Of a stretch of 64,000 bases of DNA, positions 32,400 to 42,698 are shown in pieces. A program made the position numbers and the translations under genes. The notes beneath the pieces are model-generated. The model was not told where the DNA came from. It saw nothing but the letters and a program-made list of their open reading frames with translations, and did not search any database. How positions within the stretch are numbered: position 1 is the stretch's first letter; every line of letters begins with the position of its first letter. Source of the stretch: Bedellia somnulentella (Eukaryota; Arthropoda; Insecta; Lepidoptera; Bedelliidae); the NCBI GenBank assembly GCA_963576735.1, contig OY755179.1:3906001-3970000 (forward strand), read 5' to 3'.

Positions 32400-33000
32400 T
32401 CATATATATTTATATATTAGATTTTATTGATATATATTCCAAGTCATGTTGGTATCTTTGGTAATGAAAAGGTAGATAGTCTTGCAAAACTGACATAAAA
32501 CACTATTATATTATGGGTTATGACCAGCGTAATGCAGCTCTTCCTCATCTTCGTTCTGCCTGGCAAAGAAGATGGGACGAGGCTAGCAAGGGGTTTTATT
32601 TCAAATCTATTCAACCAATTATTTCATGCAAACCATGGTTTAGTAAATTTAAAATAATGTCAAAATCAGTCACATCAACCTTTGTCCGTCTACGTATTGG
32701 TCATTGTTGTTCTCCAGTTTTTCTACATAAAATTAGGGTTCGAGATAACTCCCTATGCGAGTGTGGTGTAGATGAGGGAGCATTAGATCATATTTTTTTT
32801 TGCATGATCACGTAATTTATCTTTTAATCTATACATTGCTTTAGCCAGAATTCGCATCCCGCTTCCCACTAATTTTCATAGTATGTTGAGTTTATCATCT
32901 TCTTCCTCCGATCTCATTACGGTTCTAGGTAAATTTATCAGAATCAACAATATAAGATTATAGTTTTAATAATACAATAATTAATGTAAAATGTCAGTTA
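32400..33000 (+). pseudogene. LINE fragment with RNase H end (I/jockey-type), truncated
   Basis: One frame gives IPSHVGIFGNEKVDSLAKLT (RNase H C-terminal motif). After a stop, the frame from 32513 gives a 100-codon stretch with the conserved LINE C-terminus: W..RW, PWF near the middle, RLRIGHC, and CECG...LDHIFF. It continues in a shifted frame to about 32950, then an AT-rich 3' UTR. It is 5'-truncated and nested in the Harbinger element. It comes from a different LINE lineage from LINE 1 and LINE 2, which lack RNase H. Confidence 0.75.
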
Positions 33001-33800
33001 TTGCTTAATTTTTGATTTTAAGATAGTTTTTCATTTTATTTTTATTTGTTTCTTCACTTAAATTATTTTTAATTTAATTTAATTTTACTTTTATATTTTG
33101 TCTAAACTTTAGAGCATGACATAATTTGTTGGGATTCGCGATAATGGGATTTCATTATTATTTTTTCTTTAATTTTATGTTCTTCCCAAAATATAAATAA
33201 CTCTTAACTTAGTCTTTACTTAACCATTGATTAAATACCTTCAAGATCTAATTGTTTAATAATTACATTCTTTATATATTTTTTTTTTCGCTTTAATGAA
33301 AATGTTTACAACTAAAATTCACATGCGAGACTAAATCACGCTGTTTGTGGCGAAATTGCTGAAAAAATATTCGGCAGATACCACCAATAACAAAAAAAAA
33401 TAATATAATTTTGATTGACGTTTGATCACAATAATTGGTTTGCTCTATGGTTTGGTGTATGTACGTTCCGTTGCCCAGTTTTATTGTTTGTTTATTTCTA
33501 TATTTTATTTAATTAAATGGTCTCAAAACCTCATAATAAATGTAACTACTAATCAAATATTATTGAATCAAGTTTGTAGATACAATTTGCTAATTAATAT
33601 AAAATATAATTAATGAAATATAACTTCATCGGTATTACCGGTTTTTGTAGGTAAATTGAAACGTTCATAGATTTTGATTACAATCTTAACTAAATGCTTT
33701 GTTGATCACATTATAGCAGCGAGCAGTGTTTGTTCTGTGAAACACCTTAAACTTAAGTACTTACTTAGAGTTTGATAAAAACTCAACTGATTAGAGCTAG
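33000..33800. other. AT-rich interior of the Harbinger element
   Basis: Possible 3' UTR of the nested LINE up to about 33290, then unassigned sequence. No usable ORF. Confidence 0.35.
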
Positions 33801-34089
33801 AATGCTCAGATGTGAAACCGGCTGTTAGACTTTCTAAGTCAACAAGAATTCTTATTAAGTCTCAAAGGTACAATTGAACTATTTTTTACCAATTTAAGGC
33901 TAATAATGTAGCTGTCTTTGGTTTTGAAAAAAGATACGAATGTTGGAATTGCAAATGAATAAGCACTGTCTTACTGCTCAGCGGGCGGTGCCTGGTTGTA
34001 TGCTGCCAGTGACCAACATAACCCAATAAAAGACTTAAACTGCAGGCAATTTTCAACTACTTTGAAGCTAACAATCAGCCATTGGTTAC

Positions 34090-34331
34090 ATATACATATA
34101 CGCACGGCTATAAATCCCTAAAAGGGGTAGCCAGAGCTAAGGAATTAGAAATTCCTCAGCCACTTTTGGAAAGTTGTGTGGGGAAAAGATGGTAAAATAA
34201 AGGTTGTTGGTGATGGGTCTCCATCCGCTTCGCCCGAAAATCCCTTAAAAACCCCCAATACCGTTAGTCACATCTTACGTACACCCACCGGAAGAATGGG
34301 GTAGTGCTATTCGAAGCCGACACTACACAGC
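34090..34331 (-). repeat. SINE-like family A copy
   Basis: Full length, from the CATATACGCACGGC tail to GCCGACACTACACAGC. Confidence 0.85.
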
Positions 34332-34334
34332 TAA

Positions 34335-35414
34335 GTTACCATTAGTTAGCACCATTCGTTAGTTTTAATAAAATGCATGAATCCACAAAACACAAGGACA
34401 ATTTCGTTCACATAATATTCAGCAAAAGGACAGCCAAAAAGCTTTTTATCTGACCATCACGTTTATTTTGTCACCTGCAGTTTACAGTAACCCATTCATG
34501 CAAGAAACCAACCTAGTATAGATAGATAGATAGGTATTTCAGATAAAATTATGTGAATATTTTATTAGTTCCAAATTTAAGCAAAACATATAAGACGAAC
34601 TCTTACCCAGTTCATTTTATAACAATGCTCGGAACACAGCCATAAGAATTTTAATGTGTAAGTGAATTATAAATGTTCCATTTTTTTCCCTCCGAGCTCT
34701 TACGATACGACAATATAATTTTATGTCTATATTCTAAAACAATTTGATTTTATCCCCTATAGAGTTATTTCAGCTATTAAAGCGCCGAGAGCGACGTAAA
34801 ACGTACGTATATCATTTTTACGCTGCTCAATATGATACAGTATGGGTAGTTACAATGCAATGATATTAATGTTGAATTCTGTTTGAGTTATGGCCATTAT
34901 CTATTGTTCGGTACAATGTTGCATTGGATAGAATGCGCTATTGATATTTTCAACCAGCTACTTTGTACTCGTAGGCTACTATGAAAGGGTTTTCTTTGTA
35001 ATAATATTATTAAAAATGGGTTTTAACAAGGGTAAGTATTATATTATCTGTGGTACAAGTATCTTGCATACGAAGACTTAGGATTTAAATATAATTTATA
35101 AATGCAAAAAATCTTATTATATCAGAAAATAGTGCTACTTGATATAGTTCGTATATTTTGTAGGTTTATAAAGCGGTATTCCTAATCGTTATTTTAATAA
35201 ATAGTAAATAAAGACTTCATATTCGGCACGAGAGAAAAAGATTATTAAAACTAAAACATTTATTTTATATCCGATCTTTAATTAAACGGATGTATTTATT
35301 TTTCGTGACAAAATATAAATGATTCAAGCTGTAAAATTTTTAGAAGTAAACATAATTATTGTATTGTGCGGGAAAGTTATTAATGCTAGACATATATAGT
35401 ATATTTGTCTAATG
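34335..35414. other. AT-rich sequence, nothing recognised
   Basis: No recognised repeat family or coding signal. Confidence 0.4.
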
Positions 35415-36090
35415 AAATGTGACCATTTCATGAAATGATCGATCATTTCACGATGTGTTCAAATCTACGATATGGCCACGACATATTGACAAAATGTGAT
35501 ATGATCGATCATTTCATGAAATGGTCACATTTCATGATGTGGCCAACTTAATTTGACTAGATCATAAAATCGTCAACGTTTCACGATTTTGTCATCCACG
35601 CTTGGACAGATCGTAGAAATAGGGTAACCTGTAAAATGCAATCCAAACTGTACCGTTTTTAACATATTGCTCAGTTTTTTCGGAATTAGCAAAGTATTCG
35701 AGAACCTTTTCGTCGAAAACTCTTTTGTTATTACTTTTTTCCTCGCTTAGTAACGAATTATATTTTTTTTTACCCAGAGAAATAACACTTTTGTCAGCGG
35801 CCGCCATCTTCACTCATAAACAAAGCGTTTTCAGCGCCTCTACCGGTAATTAATGTAACTATTTTATGATATGACCAAATAATCTTAACCATTTCATGAA
35901 GAGGCCGTGCGTTTAGTTGGCCATATCGAGAAACGATTTCTTATCATTGATCTGCCCAAACCACATCACGATGTGGCCAATAAACAGTTGAACATTTCAT
36001 GAAATACGACCATTTCATGAAATGATCGACCATTTCATGATGTGTTCAAATTTACGATATGGCCACGACATATTGACAAATTGTGAATCA
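35415..36090. repeat. Element or array built of palindromic CATTTCATGAAATG motifs
   Basis: Direct copies of about 85 bp at 35420-35505 and 36003-36088 share ACCATTTCATGAAATGATCG, GATGTGTTCAAAT, ACGATATGGCCACGACATAT and TGACAAA. A partly inverted copy (ATGATCGATCATTTCATGAAATGG, TGATGTGGCC) lies at 35500-35545. Between them is a small minus-strand ORF (35592-35813). The structure looks like a non-autonomous mobile element with repeated palindromic protein-binding sites, and its type is unknown. Confidence 0.6.
35592..35813 (-). CDS. 73-codon ORF inside the palindromic-motif element (unrecognised)
   Basis: The ORF begins MKMAAADKSVISLGKK in a locally CpG-rich start region (GCGGCCGCCAT) and is rich in Lys, Glu and Ser, ending YFYDLSKRG. 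I recognise no domain. It could be the first exon of a transposon or captured host gene, because the start context is unlike the AT-rich surroundings and a frame of this composition is less likely by chance. No splice donor was convincing. Confidence 0.3.
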   Translation of the reverse strand: MKMAAADKSVISLGKKKYNSLLSEEKSNNKRVFDEKVLEYFANSEKTEQYVKNGTVWIAFYRLPYFYDLSKRG

Positions 36091-36130
36091 CACACTTAAA
36101 TTAAATATATATATATATATTTTAATGGAA

Positions 36131-36596
36131 GAAGTGAGGCAGAAGAAGCATGAGAGCAGAGTGAATGCAGTAGAAATGAGGTCCCTCAGAAAAATTTGTA
36201 ATGTTAGATTGTGTGACCGAGTGAGAAATAGCGTTATTCGTGAAAAGTGTGGTGTGAAAGATGATATTGTAAGAAAGATAGAAAAAGGAATGTTGAGATG
36301 GTTTGGGCACATAGAGAGGATGGATGATAGAAAATTGGTAAAAGGGATCTATAGAGCTAGTGTGGATGGTAATGTTAGTAGAGGACGACCACGGAGAACA
36401 CACTTGGACCAAATTGAGAGTGTGCTCAAAAAGGCTGGCGTCCGAAGTATGAAGAATAAAAGAGCATGTATGAAAAGATTGATGGATGTAAACGAAGCTA
36501 GAGAGGTTTGTCAGGATCGTACGAAGTGGCGATCGATAGTCTCTGCCTACCCCAATGGGAATTAATGGCGTGAGTATATGTATGTATGTATGTATG
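36131..36596 (+). pseudogene. RTE-type LINE, 5'-truncated, with 13 bp TSD and open C-terminal frame
   Basis: The insert is flanked by TATTTTAATGGAA at 36118-36130 and 36597-36609. It keeps an uninterrupted frame of about 145 codons from the polyprotein C-terminus (EVRQKKHESRVNAVEMRSLR..., LRWFGHIERMDD, SRGRPRRTHLDQ, DRTKWRSIVSAYPNGN). The tail AATGGCGTGAGTATATG and four TATG units follow. This is the least damaged RTE 3' end in the window and probably the youngest. Endonuclease and RT are missing, so it is not autonomous. Confidence 0.9.
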
Positions 36597-36654
36597 TATT
36601 TTAATGGAAAAAGTTTTTTAATTAGTCAGTTGCGATCGCATTTACACTTAAGTG

Positions 36655-37035
36655 GTACTTACATCATATACTCACGCTTTAAGTTCCCATTGGGGTAGGC
36701 AGAGACTATATTGATAGCCACATCGTACGATCCTGACAAACCTCTCTAGCTTCGTTTACATCCATCAATCTTCTTATGCATGCTCTTTTATTCTTCATAC
36801 TTCGGACGCCAGCCTTTTTGAGCACACTCTCAATTTGGTCCAAGTGTGTTCTCCGTGGTCGTTTCTCTACTAACATTACCATCCAAAGTAGCTCTGTAGA
36901 TCCCTTTTACCAATTTTCTATCATCTTTCACACCACACTTTTCACGAATAACACTATTTCTCACTCGGTCACATAATCTAACATTACAAATTTTTCTGAG
37001 GGACCTCATCTCTACTGCATTAAGTGGTCTTTGCT
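36655..37035 (-). pseudogene. RTE-type LINE 3' fragment, tail-to-tail with the previous one
   Basis: The minus-strand frame (36830-37060) carries NAVEMRSLRKICNVRLCDRVRN..EKCGVKDD, with a deletion of about 75 bases joining KDD to RKLVKG. Frameshifts follow before ...RTIW and the CTCACGC tail. It is older than the neighbouring copy. Confidence 0.85.
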
Positions 37036-37116
37036 TATAATTAGTCTTACCAGTAAACATTACAAGTTAAATTGGAACATTTTACCGCAACCATGTTAAT
37101 CGACCTTTGTCTAAAC

Positions 37117-37313
37117 GTTCGGCCATAAATCCTAAAAAGGAGTAGTCAGAGCTTTTATCTGGCCACTTTTGGACAGATTGTAACAAAAAAATTTTTAGTG
37201 ATGGGTCTCCAACCGCAACGCACAGAAATCACTTTAAAAGCCCCGAAGTCGTCACTTACGACCACCCAAGGGAAGAAATAAGGTAGTTCTATACTAAGCC
37301 AATACAACACAGC
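37117..37313 (-). repeat. SINE-like family A, diverged
   Basis: CGGCCATAAATCCTAAAAAGG, AGTAGTCAGAGC and the GATGGGTCTCCAACCGCAAC segment are recognisable. The head ends AATACAACACAGC. Confidence 0.7.
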
Positions 37314-37544
37314 GACTGGATTTAACTGGTAAACAAATTAAGCACTAAATTTGCAGGAATTATTTTAGGGATCCCAAGAAAGGCCTACACAGAGCTTTGG
37401 CATTAACAATACCTCGGATAAAAATAAGTTAAGAGTAGGAAATATGGCGTCTTTTTTAAGGAATTTCAACAATATTGTCTGTAACTTAAGTAGCATCCGT
37501 CTATAAGTTGCTTCGTATGAAAACTTTGGCAAAACATATAAACA

Positions 37545-37702
37545 TAATTAAACATAAACGTTCACGCCGAATATCCCCGAAGGGGTTGGCAGAGGTACTA
37601 ATACTTCTGAACATCACGTGACTCTGTCACCTGGTGTTCAGAGTACCCACGTTTTGCATGGACAGTGTATTCACGTGATAGGGGGCAGGCCTATCGCCGT
37701 TG
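37545..37702 (-). repeat. SINE B 3' half
   Basis: From AACGTTCACGCCGAATATCC to GGCCTATCGCCGTT. The head is replaced by other sequence. Confidence 0.8.
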
Positions 37703-37763
37703 GCAAAATATAAGGTATTATAAATAAGCGGTACAAGGCAAACAATATTATTTGACATTTATG

Positions 37764-37922
37764 ATAACCGTGATAGCTAGTGGGTAGAAAACCGCTTATC
37801 GTGCAGACGATATCGTGCTCAAAACTTCAAATCCCGGGTCGGGCCTACACCAATTTATTTTTTCTAAAGACATATGTATAGTTAATTATCAAGGTAAAAC
37901 ATCGTGAGGAAACCCACGTGAA
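37764..37922 (+). repeat. SINE B head half
   Basis: The tRNA-like start AACCGTGATAGCTAGTGGG is followed by TTCAAATCCCGGGTCGGGCC (box B), then the body to CATCGTGAGGAAACCC. It lies 62 bases from an oppositely oriented SINE B 3' half, so the two may be parts of one rearranged copy. Confidence 0.75.
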
Positions 37923-38520
37923 GAAAAACCGTTTTTTAAAATATTAAAGCAAAAAAGATAATTGTTAAAAAGCTCATTTTATTTATTTAAATCTATTAAC
38001 TACGCCTCACTCCGCTCTGAAATGTTGGCCTCTTATTTTGTATATAAATGGGTGAGTAAAACGTATTGCACAAAGAAGTAGTACAACAGGACCAATGGTG
38101 TGAAGAGATGAATGAATATAATAAATAATACTAATATTAATACATTTCTTCGCTTAATTCCGCTAAATATTGCTATGGATTTTAGCAAAGTAACGCCTGA
38201 TTCAATCCAATATATAATAAATAAGTAAATTCGTATTGTCTAATCTTTACAAATCCATGGCGCGCCGAACCTGACGTGATGTGGTTACAAAGCATGTATT
38301 TTTTCTCTCCAAATCGATTTAGGGAAAATACTCGTAAATTCTGATATCTTTAATTTTGGACGAGATATGGTTCTGAAACAATCTTGGTATAGAAATATTT
38401 AGGAATTGTGCTATGCAAATTTGCTTGTTGTATACTATTGAGCTATGAATTTCTAAAAAATATCGGTATTCTAAACAACTAATATTGGAAGGATGGTGAT
38501 ATGGTTTTACTCACATAGCA
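37923..38520. other. AT-rich sequence, nothing recognised
   Basis: No coding sequence or repeat recognised. Confidence 0.35.
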
Positions 38521-38761
38521 CATACATACATACATATACTCACGGACATAAATCGCAAAAAGGGGTAGACAGAGCTTTAGAGGTAGAAACTCCTAGGCCA
38601 CCTTTGGAAGTTGATAGGAGACAAGATGGTAGAAATAAAGTATCGTTGATGATGGGTCGTCAACCGCTAAAACCACTGAAAAAGCTCCATACACTCAATC
38701 GCCTCTTACAACACCCGTGGGTAGAAAAGGGTAGTGAAATTCTAAGCCGGCACTACACGCC
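38521..38761 (-). repeat. SINE-like family A copy, diverged
   Basis: CATACATACATATACTCACGG tail to GCCGGCACTACACGCC head. Confidence 0.8.
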
Positions 38762-38969
38762 AAATTGTATTCATCTGTATATATATCTGCACAGATGAGT
38801 ATAGTATCAAAGATTGAGTTCACTTATCGCGATTCTAAAAGGCGTATTTTAATTGAAGTGATACTTCAAAGAGGTATTTTCAACGTAGGTCGATAAGAGC
38901 TTCTTAACCAGAGCGTACCTCGGAAATAGATGTACAAAAATAAATTTTAAAGTTTTTACAACGGCAATT

Positions 38970-39300
38970 TTTTCGGTTAAGCGCTTGGAATCAAGTACGG
39001 AGGTCTCGGGTTCGATTCCCGAGGAGTGGTAACCTTACAAATTTAATTTGTAAGATTTAACCCAGTTTGGAAGGATATTGCAGGCTTGAATCACCTGATT
39101 ATCCGAAAATTAAGATGATTCCGTGCTTCGGAGGGCACGTTAAGCCGTCGGTCCCGGCTCCTATTACAGTAGTAGTCGTTAGTCTGCCAACCCGCAATTG
39201 GCCAGCGTGGTGGACTATGGCCAAATCGCCCTATATAGGGTAGGCTCGAGCCCCTTGGTGGGGACATATATGGGCTGTGAGAATTTACAACGCCAGTGGA
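38970..39300 (+). repeat. SINE D, common lepidopteran tRNA-headed SINE
   Basis: The head contains TCTCGGGTTCGATTCCCGAG (box B in a perfect T-arm stem), preceded by AAGCGCTTGGAATCAAG. The body has AGATGATTCCGTGCTTCGG, GCACGTTAAGCCGTCGGTCC, CCAACCCGCAATTGGCCAGC and GGGACATATATGGGCTG. I know this body as a very widespread lepidopteran repeat, but I have not searched for it. Confidence 0.8.
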
Positions 39301-39417
39301 CAGGTGACAATGAGGCTGACTAGCTAGGTCCTTAAGTCAGAAGTGGGAATACTGGTGAGAACAAAACTTAATATTTTCAACATATAAGAGTATTTATTAT
39401 CTTAGGTGTTATTTATG

Positions 39418-39526
39418 TAATCGTGATAGCTCAGTTGGTAGAACTCTGCTTATCTTGCAGACGGTGAGGGTTAAAATTTCGGGTCGGGCCCTTCACCCAT
39501 TTTTCTTTTCTAAAGTTATACGTGTC
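39418..39526 (+). repeat. SINE B head, separated from its body by insertions
   Basis: TAATCGTGATAGCTCAGTTGG (box A), then GGGTTAAAATTTCGGGTCGGGCC (box B diverged) and CTTTTCTAAAGTTATACGTG. The matching body resumes at 40402, so about 875 bp has been inserted. Confidence 0.75.
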
Positions 39527-39843
39527 ATTTTGTATGAGGGTATGGCCAGATTATTGGTCGACCTTTTTGTATTTAGTTTTTAAATAACTATTCTTTTGTT
39601 GTCAATTATTTTATGTAGCTTGAAATATATGTTATATGTGTCAGTCCAAATGGGTCCTGACTGAAAATCAGTGTTGTGTGTAAAACACACAACAATAAAC
39701 TAAGGCAGGACCTATTCACATTTGTATAATTTATTTTATTTTTATATTGAATTACTTTTTATGTCTCTTTTATAATTTTAATGTTCAAGTAGACTGTATA
39801 GTAGTTAGTAGTTCAAATGTGAATAAATGTCTCTTCTTTCTTT
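39527..39843 (+). repeat. Unassigned insertion, probable retroelement 3' UTR
   Basis: It lies between the SINE B head and the TRIM. It contains GTTGTGTGTAAAACACACAAC (a perfect 9 bp-arm hairpin at about 39676-39696) and AATAAATG near its end. The family was not recognised. Confidence 0.4.
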
Positions 39844-40399
39844 TGTGGGAGTCATGTTAGAGCGCACACTACTGCGGACTCAAACGCACATAGCAGCGTC
39901 TCACTCATATTCCTACATCGCGGAGTGTAAATGTTTTTCGAGTTAAGCATAGGTACAAATTATAAGTTGGTACACAGCAGGGTGTACTGGCCAGTATATC
40001 TTTGCTGTTTCCACAGTGGTGACCCCTCGATAAGAACACACGCTTGCTTCCACTACATTTCTCGATCTACCCGCAACTTCTATTTCTCGCGTACCTCACC
40101 ACACCATTCATTCAGCAGAGCATCTACAGGCATGCAATCACCGGCCTCACTGCTCACACTGAATTTGGTAATTGGTAATAGTTACCTCCTAGCTTTGATA
40201 TCGTCGTATCGACTAGGAGGGGAGTACTGTGGGAGTCATGTTAGAGCGCACACTACTGCGGACTCAAACGCACATAGCAGCGTCTCACTCATATTCCTAC
40301 ATCGCGGAGTGTAAATGTTTTTCGAGTTAAGCATAGATACAAATTATAACTTGGTACACAGCAGGGTGTACTGGCCAGTATATCTTTGCTGTTTCCACA
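39844..40399 (+). mobile_element. TRIM (miniature LTR retrotransposon)
   Basis: Two 172 bp direct repeats (39844-40015 and 40228-40399) differ at only two or three positions. Each starts TGTGGGAGTCATG and ends GTTTCCACA, as LTRs do. The 212 bp interior begins one base after the left LTR with TGGTGACCCC, a primer-binding-site-like sequence, and ends with the polypurine tract AGGAGGGGAG before the right LTR. There is no gag or pol; the ORF crossing the interior (39931-40314) overlaps both LTRs and looks spurious. No clear target duplication was found. LTR near-identity implies recent insertion. Confidence 0.85.
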
Positions 40400-40401
40400 A
40401 T

Positions 40402-40618
40402 TTCTTTATTTATCATGGTTGTTAACGGTGAGGGAAAACATCGTGAGAAAACCCACATGGCTGGGTTATACTGAGTCATGTGACAGTGTATTTGTACAAA
40501 ATGGCAATAGGCCTGCCCCCTATCACTTGAGTACACTGTCCAAGCAAAACGTGGGTACTCTGAACACCGGATGACAATGTCACGTGATGTTCAGAATATT
40601 TAGTACCTCTGCCAATCT
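40402..40618 (+). repeat. SINE B body and 3' end
   Basis: TTATTTATCATGGTTGTTAACG through CACGTGATGTTCAG to ACCTCTGCCAATC. It continues the head at 39418-39526. Confidence 0.8.
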
Positions 40619-40620
40619 CT

Positions 40621-41340
40621 TTGATTGAGTTTGAGTTTAGAAATCAGGTGATGTCTCTTAAACTTGATCCTCAATGCATATCTAAACTAACTAAAAGTCG
40701 TCCAATGAATAATAAAAGCTTGTATAAAACGCATTCTACACATGCGGCAAATTGCTGTGAGTAGTCCAAAACGAAAACCAAGTAAAATAGTATTTTTGTT
40801 AAAACGTGGGATGCTAAAATGGATAAGTATAAGACGCGAAAGACTGAGAAAAGCTTGCGTTGTGAATAATTTAGCAAAAACTACGTAGAAAAAGCTTAGT
40901 CTAAAATGGGACTAATAAGTTCAGTTCTTAAATTAGGCCAGCATATTAGTACTAACTTTAGTGAGGAGCGTTTTGTTTAGTTGCACTGTTGATTTATTAT
41001 CGGCAATCAGTGAAACAATTCAAGAAATAAATATATACATACGAGAAGAGTAGTAGTAATCCATTAGTTCTCATTAGGGCATGCAGAGACTATTAATGAA
41101 CCTTTTCTACAATTCTTTCTTGCTATCCTATTCTTCAACCTTCAGCAGCCTAAATTTTAGCACGGTATGATCTATAATATATGATAATCCGTATTTCTAC
41201 TCCGTAGCTTCCCTTTAATGGCATTTTTAACATATGCATATTTTATATATTTCAAGTCGAGGTTAAGTTGTGTACTTGTAAAATAAATGTATTTCTTTGT
41301 ACCCATTTCTACTACCGTTCAATTAACGGAAAGACACTGC
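40621..41340. other. AT-rich sequence with an RTE scrap
   Basis: 41045-41110 (CCATTAGTTCTCATTAGGGCATGC, AGAGACTATT) is a decayed RTE 3' end on the minus strand. Nothing else recognised. Confidence 0.35.
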
Positions 41341-41341
41341 A

Positions 41342-41535
41342 TTTTAAAAGGGTGGTCAGAGTAGAGTATTTTTGGTAGTTGAGTAAGGAGAAGATGGTAA
41401 AAGAAAGAATAGGTGATGGATCTCCCACTATATCATCCATCAATCAATTAAAAAGCCCCAAACCCCTAAGTCGCCTCTTACGACATCCGCGAGAAGAAAT
41501 GGGTTATTGCTATTCTGAGCCAAAACAGCTCAGCA
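41342..41535 (-). repeat. SINE-like family A, diverged
   Basis: GGGTGGTCAGAGTAGAG, GATGGTAAAAGAAAG, GTCGCCTCTTACGACATCC and CTGAGCCAAAACAGC follow the inverted family order. Confidence 0.65.
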
Positions 41536-41540
41536 TTATA

Positions 41541-41650
41541 CGGGACTTATTATTTTTTTATTTATTTTATTTTATTTGGGACATCAACAGCATATAACTT
41601 AAAATAACATAATGGTTAACAAATTACAAACATAAGGCCAGTGATAGATT
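41541..41650 (-). repeat. Possible LINE 3' end with TTTA-rich tail
   Basis: TTTTTTTATTTATTTTATTTTATTTGGGAC is followed by UTR-like sequence resembling the 3' end of LINE 2 at 51429. The assignment is weak. Confidence 0.35.
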
Positions 41651-41841
41651 ATCTTAGATGACTTAAACATAACCTACCAAAATGAATGGTTAAACGAAGC
41701 CATTGTCAATACAAATAGATGACGTACAGGGCATATATAAAAAAACAACTAATTTAGGATATTAATTTCTTTCAAACTATCTGAAATTATTTTTTTACTT
41801 GCTTCATGTAACGTGCTATGGGACTTCGGAGATAATGTTTA

Positions 41842-41925
41842 ACCGACTTCAAAAAAAGGAGTGTTCTCAATTTGACGGTATATTTTTTCATATATTTGTT
41901 CGCCGATTGCTTCGCCATTTATTAA
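41842..41925. repeat. Lepidopteran 'accgacttcaaaaaa' repeat fragment
   Basis: AACCGACTTCAAAAAAAGGAG, GTTCTCAATTTGACGGTAT and GTTCGCCGATTGCTTCGCC. I recognise this as a common lepidopteran repeat from general knowledge. Only one end is present. Confidence 0.55.
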
Positions 41926-42654
41926 TCAATTTTGATTATTAATCGTTATTTTTAATGACATATCTGTCAACCAGAAATATATAAGTTCATTACCATGTTA
42001 CATATCGTCTTACAGATTTAATTGCAAGTATGTTTACATAGTTTAGGTTAGTTAATCGGCGCATTTTTTATGTTTTTTTTTATTTTACTTGTATTTATAG
42101 TTAAATATGTACATATGTGAATTTCATTGTTTATTGTGTAATTAGAAGTTGTGAATAAATATATTCAATATTGCATAAATAATCATTATTTATGTGATGG
42201 TATAAAGAAACAAATATACCATTCAGGTAAAATCAGTTATCACCGCTAATACCTTACACAAGACAATAAACCACACGAAAAGAAGTTTAATGTAACTTTT
42301 TCATAGTTGCCAAACGAAAAAATTGTAGTCAACCTTTTTGGGCGAGAACTTTTTGTGGTTGTTTGCTTTTAAACATAAAAAGGGTCTGCAATAAAGATCG
42401 TGTTGCGTGTTTACCACAACTTTATGGCTACCAGTTTTAACTTTATTACGCTTACTTTAAAAATTACAAGCCGAATTTGTTCTTCAGTATTGAAACGAAT
42501 GCAATTTTCTGTTAAACTAAAGAATAATATATAACCACAAAATAAAATATTTATGCTGGGATATATCTTATTTATTTTAAGGGACAAGTTATTTTAGCAG
42601 ATTTAGCATTTGGAAAATATATTAAATCAGCTAGTTCCTTTATAAAAACATATA
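41926..42654. other. AT-rich sequence, nothing recognised
   Basis: No coding sequence or repeat recognised. Confidence 0.35.
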
Positions 42655-42698
42655 AATAAGCAATAAATAAAGAATAAATAAAGGAAAGAAAAATTTCG

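Larger units (their letters stand above)
29113..33824. mobile_element. PIF/Harbinger DNA transposon, complete ends, decayed inside
   Basis: Left end CGGCCGGTTTCACATCTGAG (29113-29132) and right end CTCAGATGTGAAACCGGCTG (33805-33824) are inverse of each other at 19 of 20 positions. TTA lies directly outside both ends (29110-29112 and 33825-33827), the 3 bp target duplication typical of PIF/Harbinger. Inside are a broken HARBI1-like transposase (31692-32311), an inserted RNase H-bearing LINE fragment (about 32400-33000), a family A SINE scrap and eight exact GTAACAGAG motifs. The element is 4,712 bp including later insertions. Both the ends and the transposase support the assignment. Confidence 0.9.

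Noticed and set aside
39931..40314. 127-codon ORF across the TRIM
   Set aside because: It starts in one LTR and ends in the other with unrelated amino-acid sequence. TRIM interiors are non-coding.
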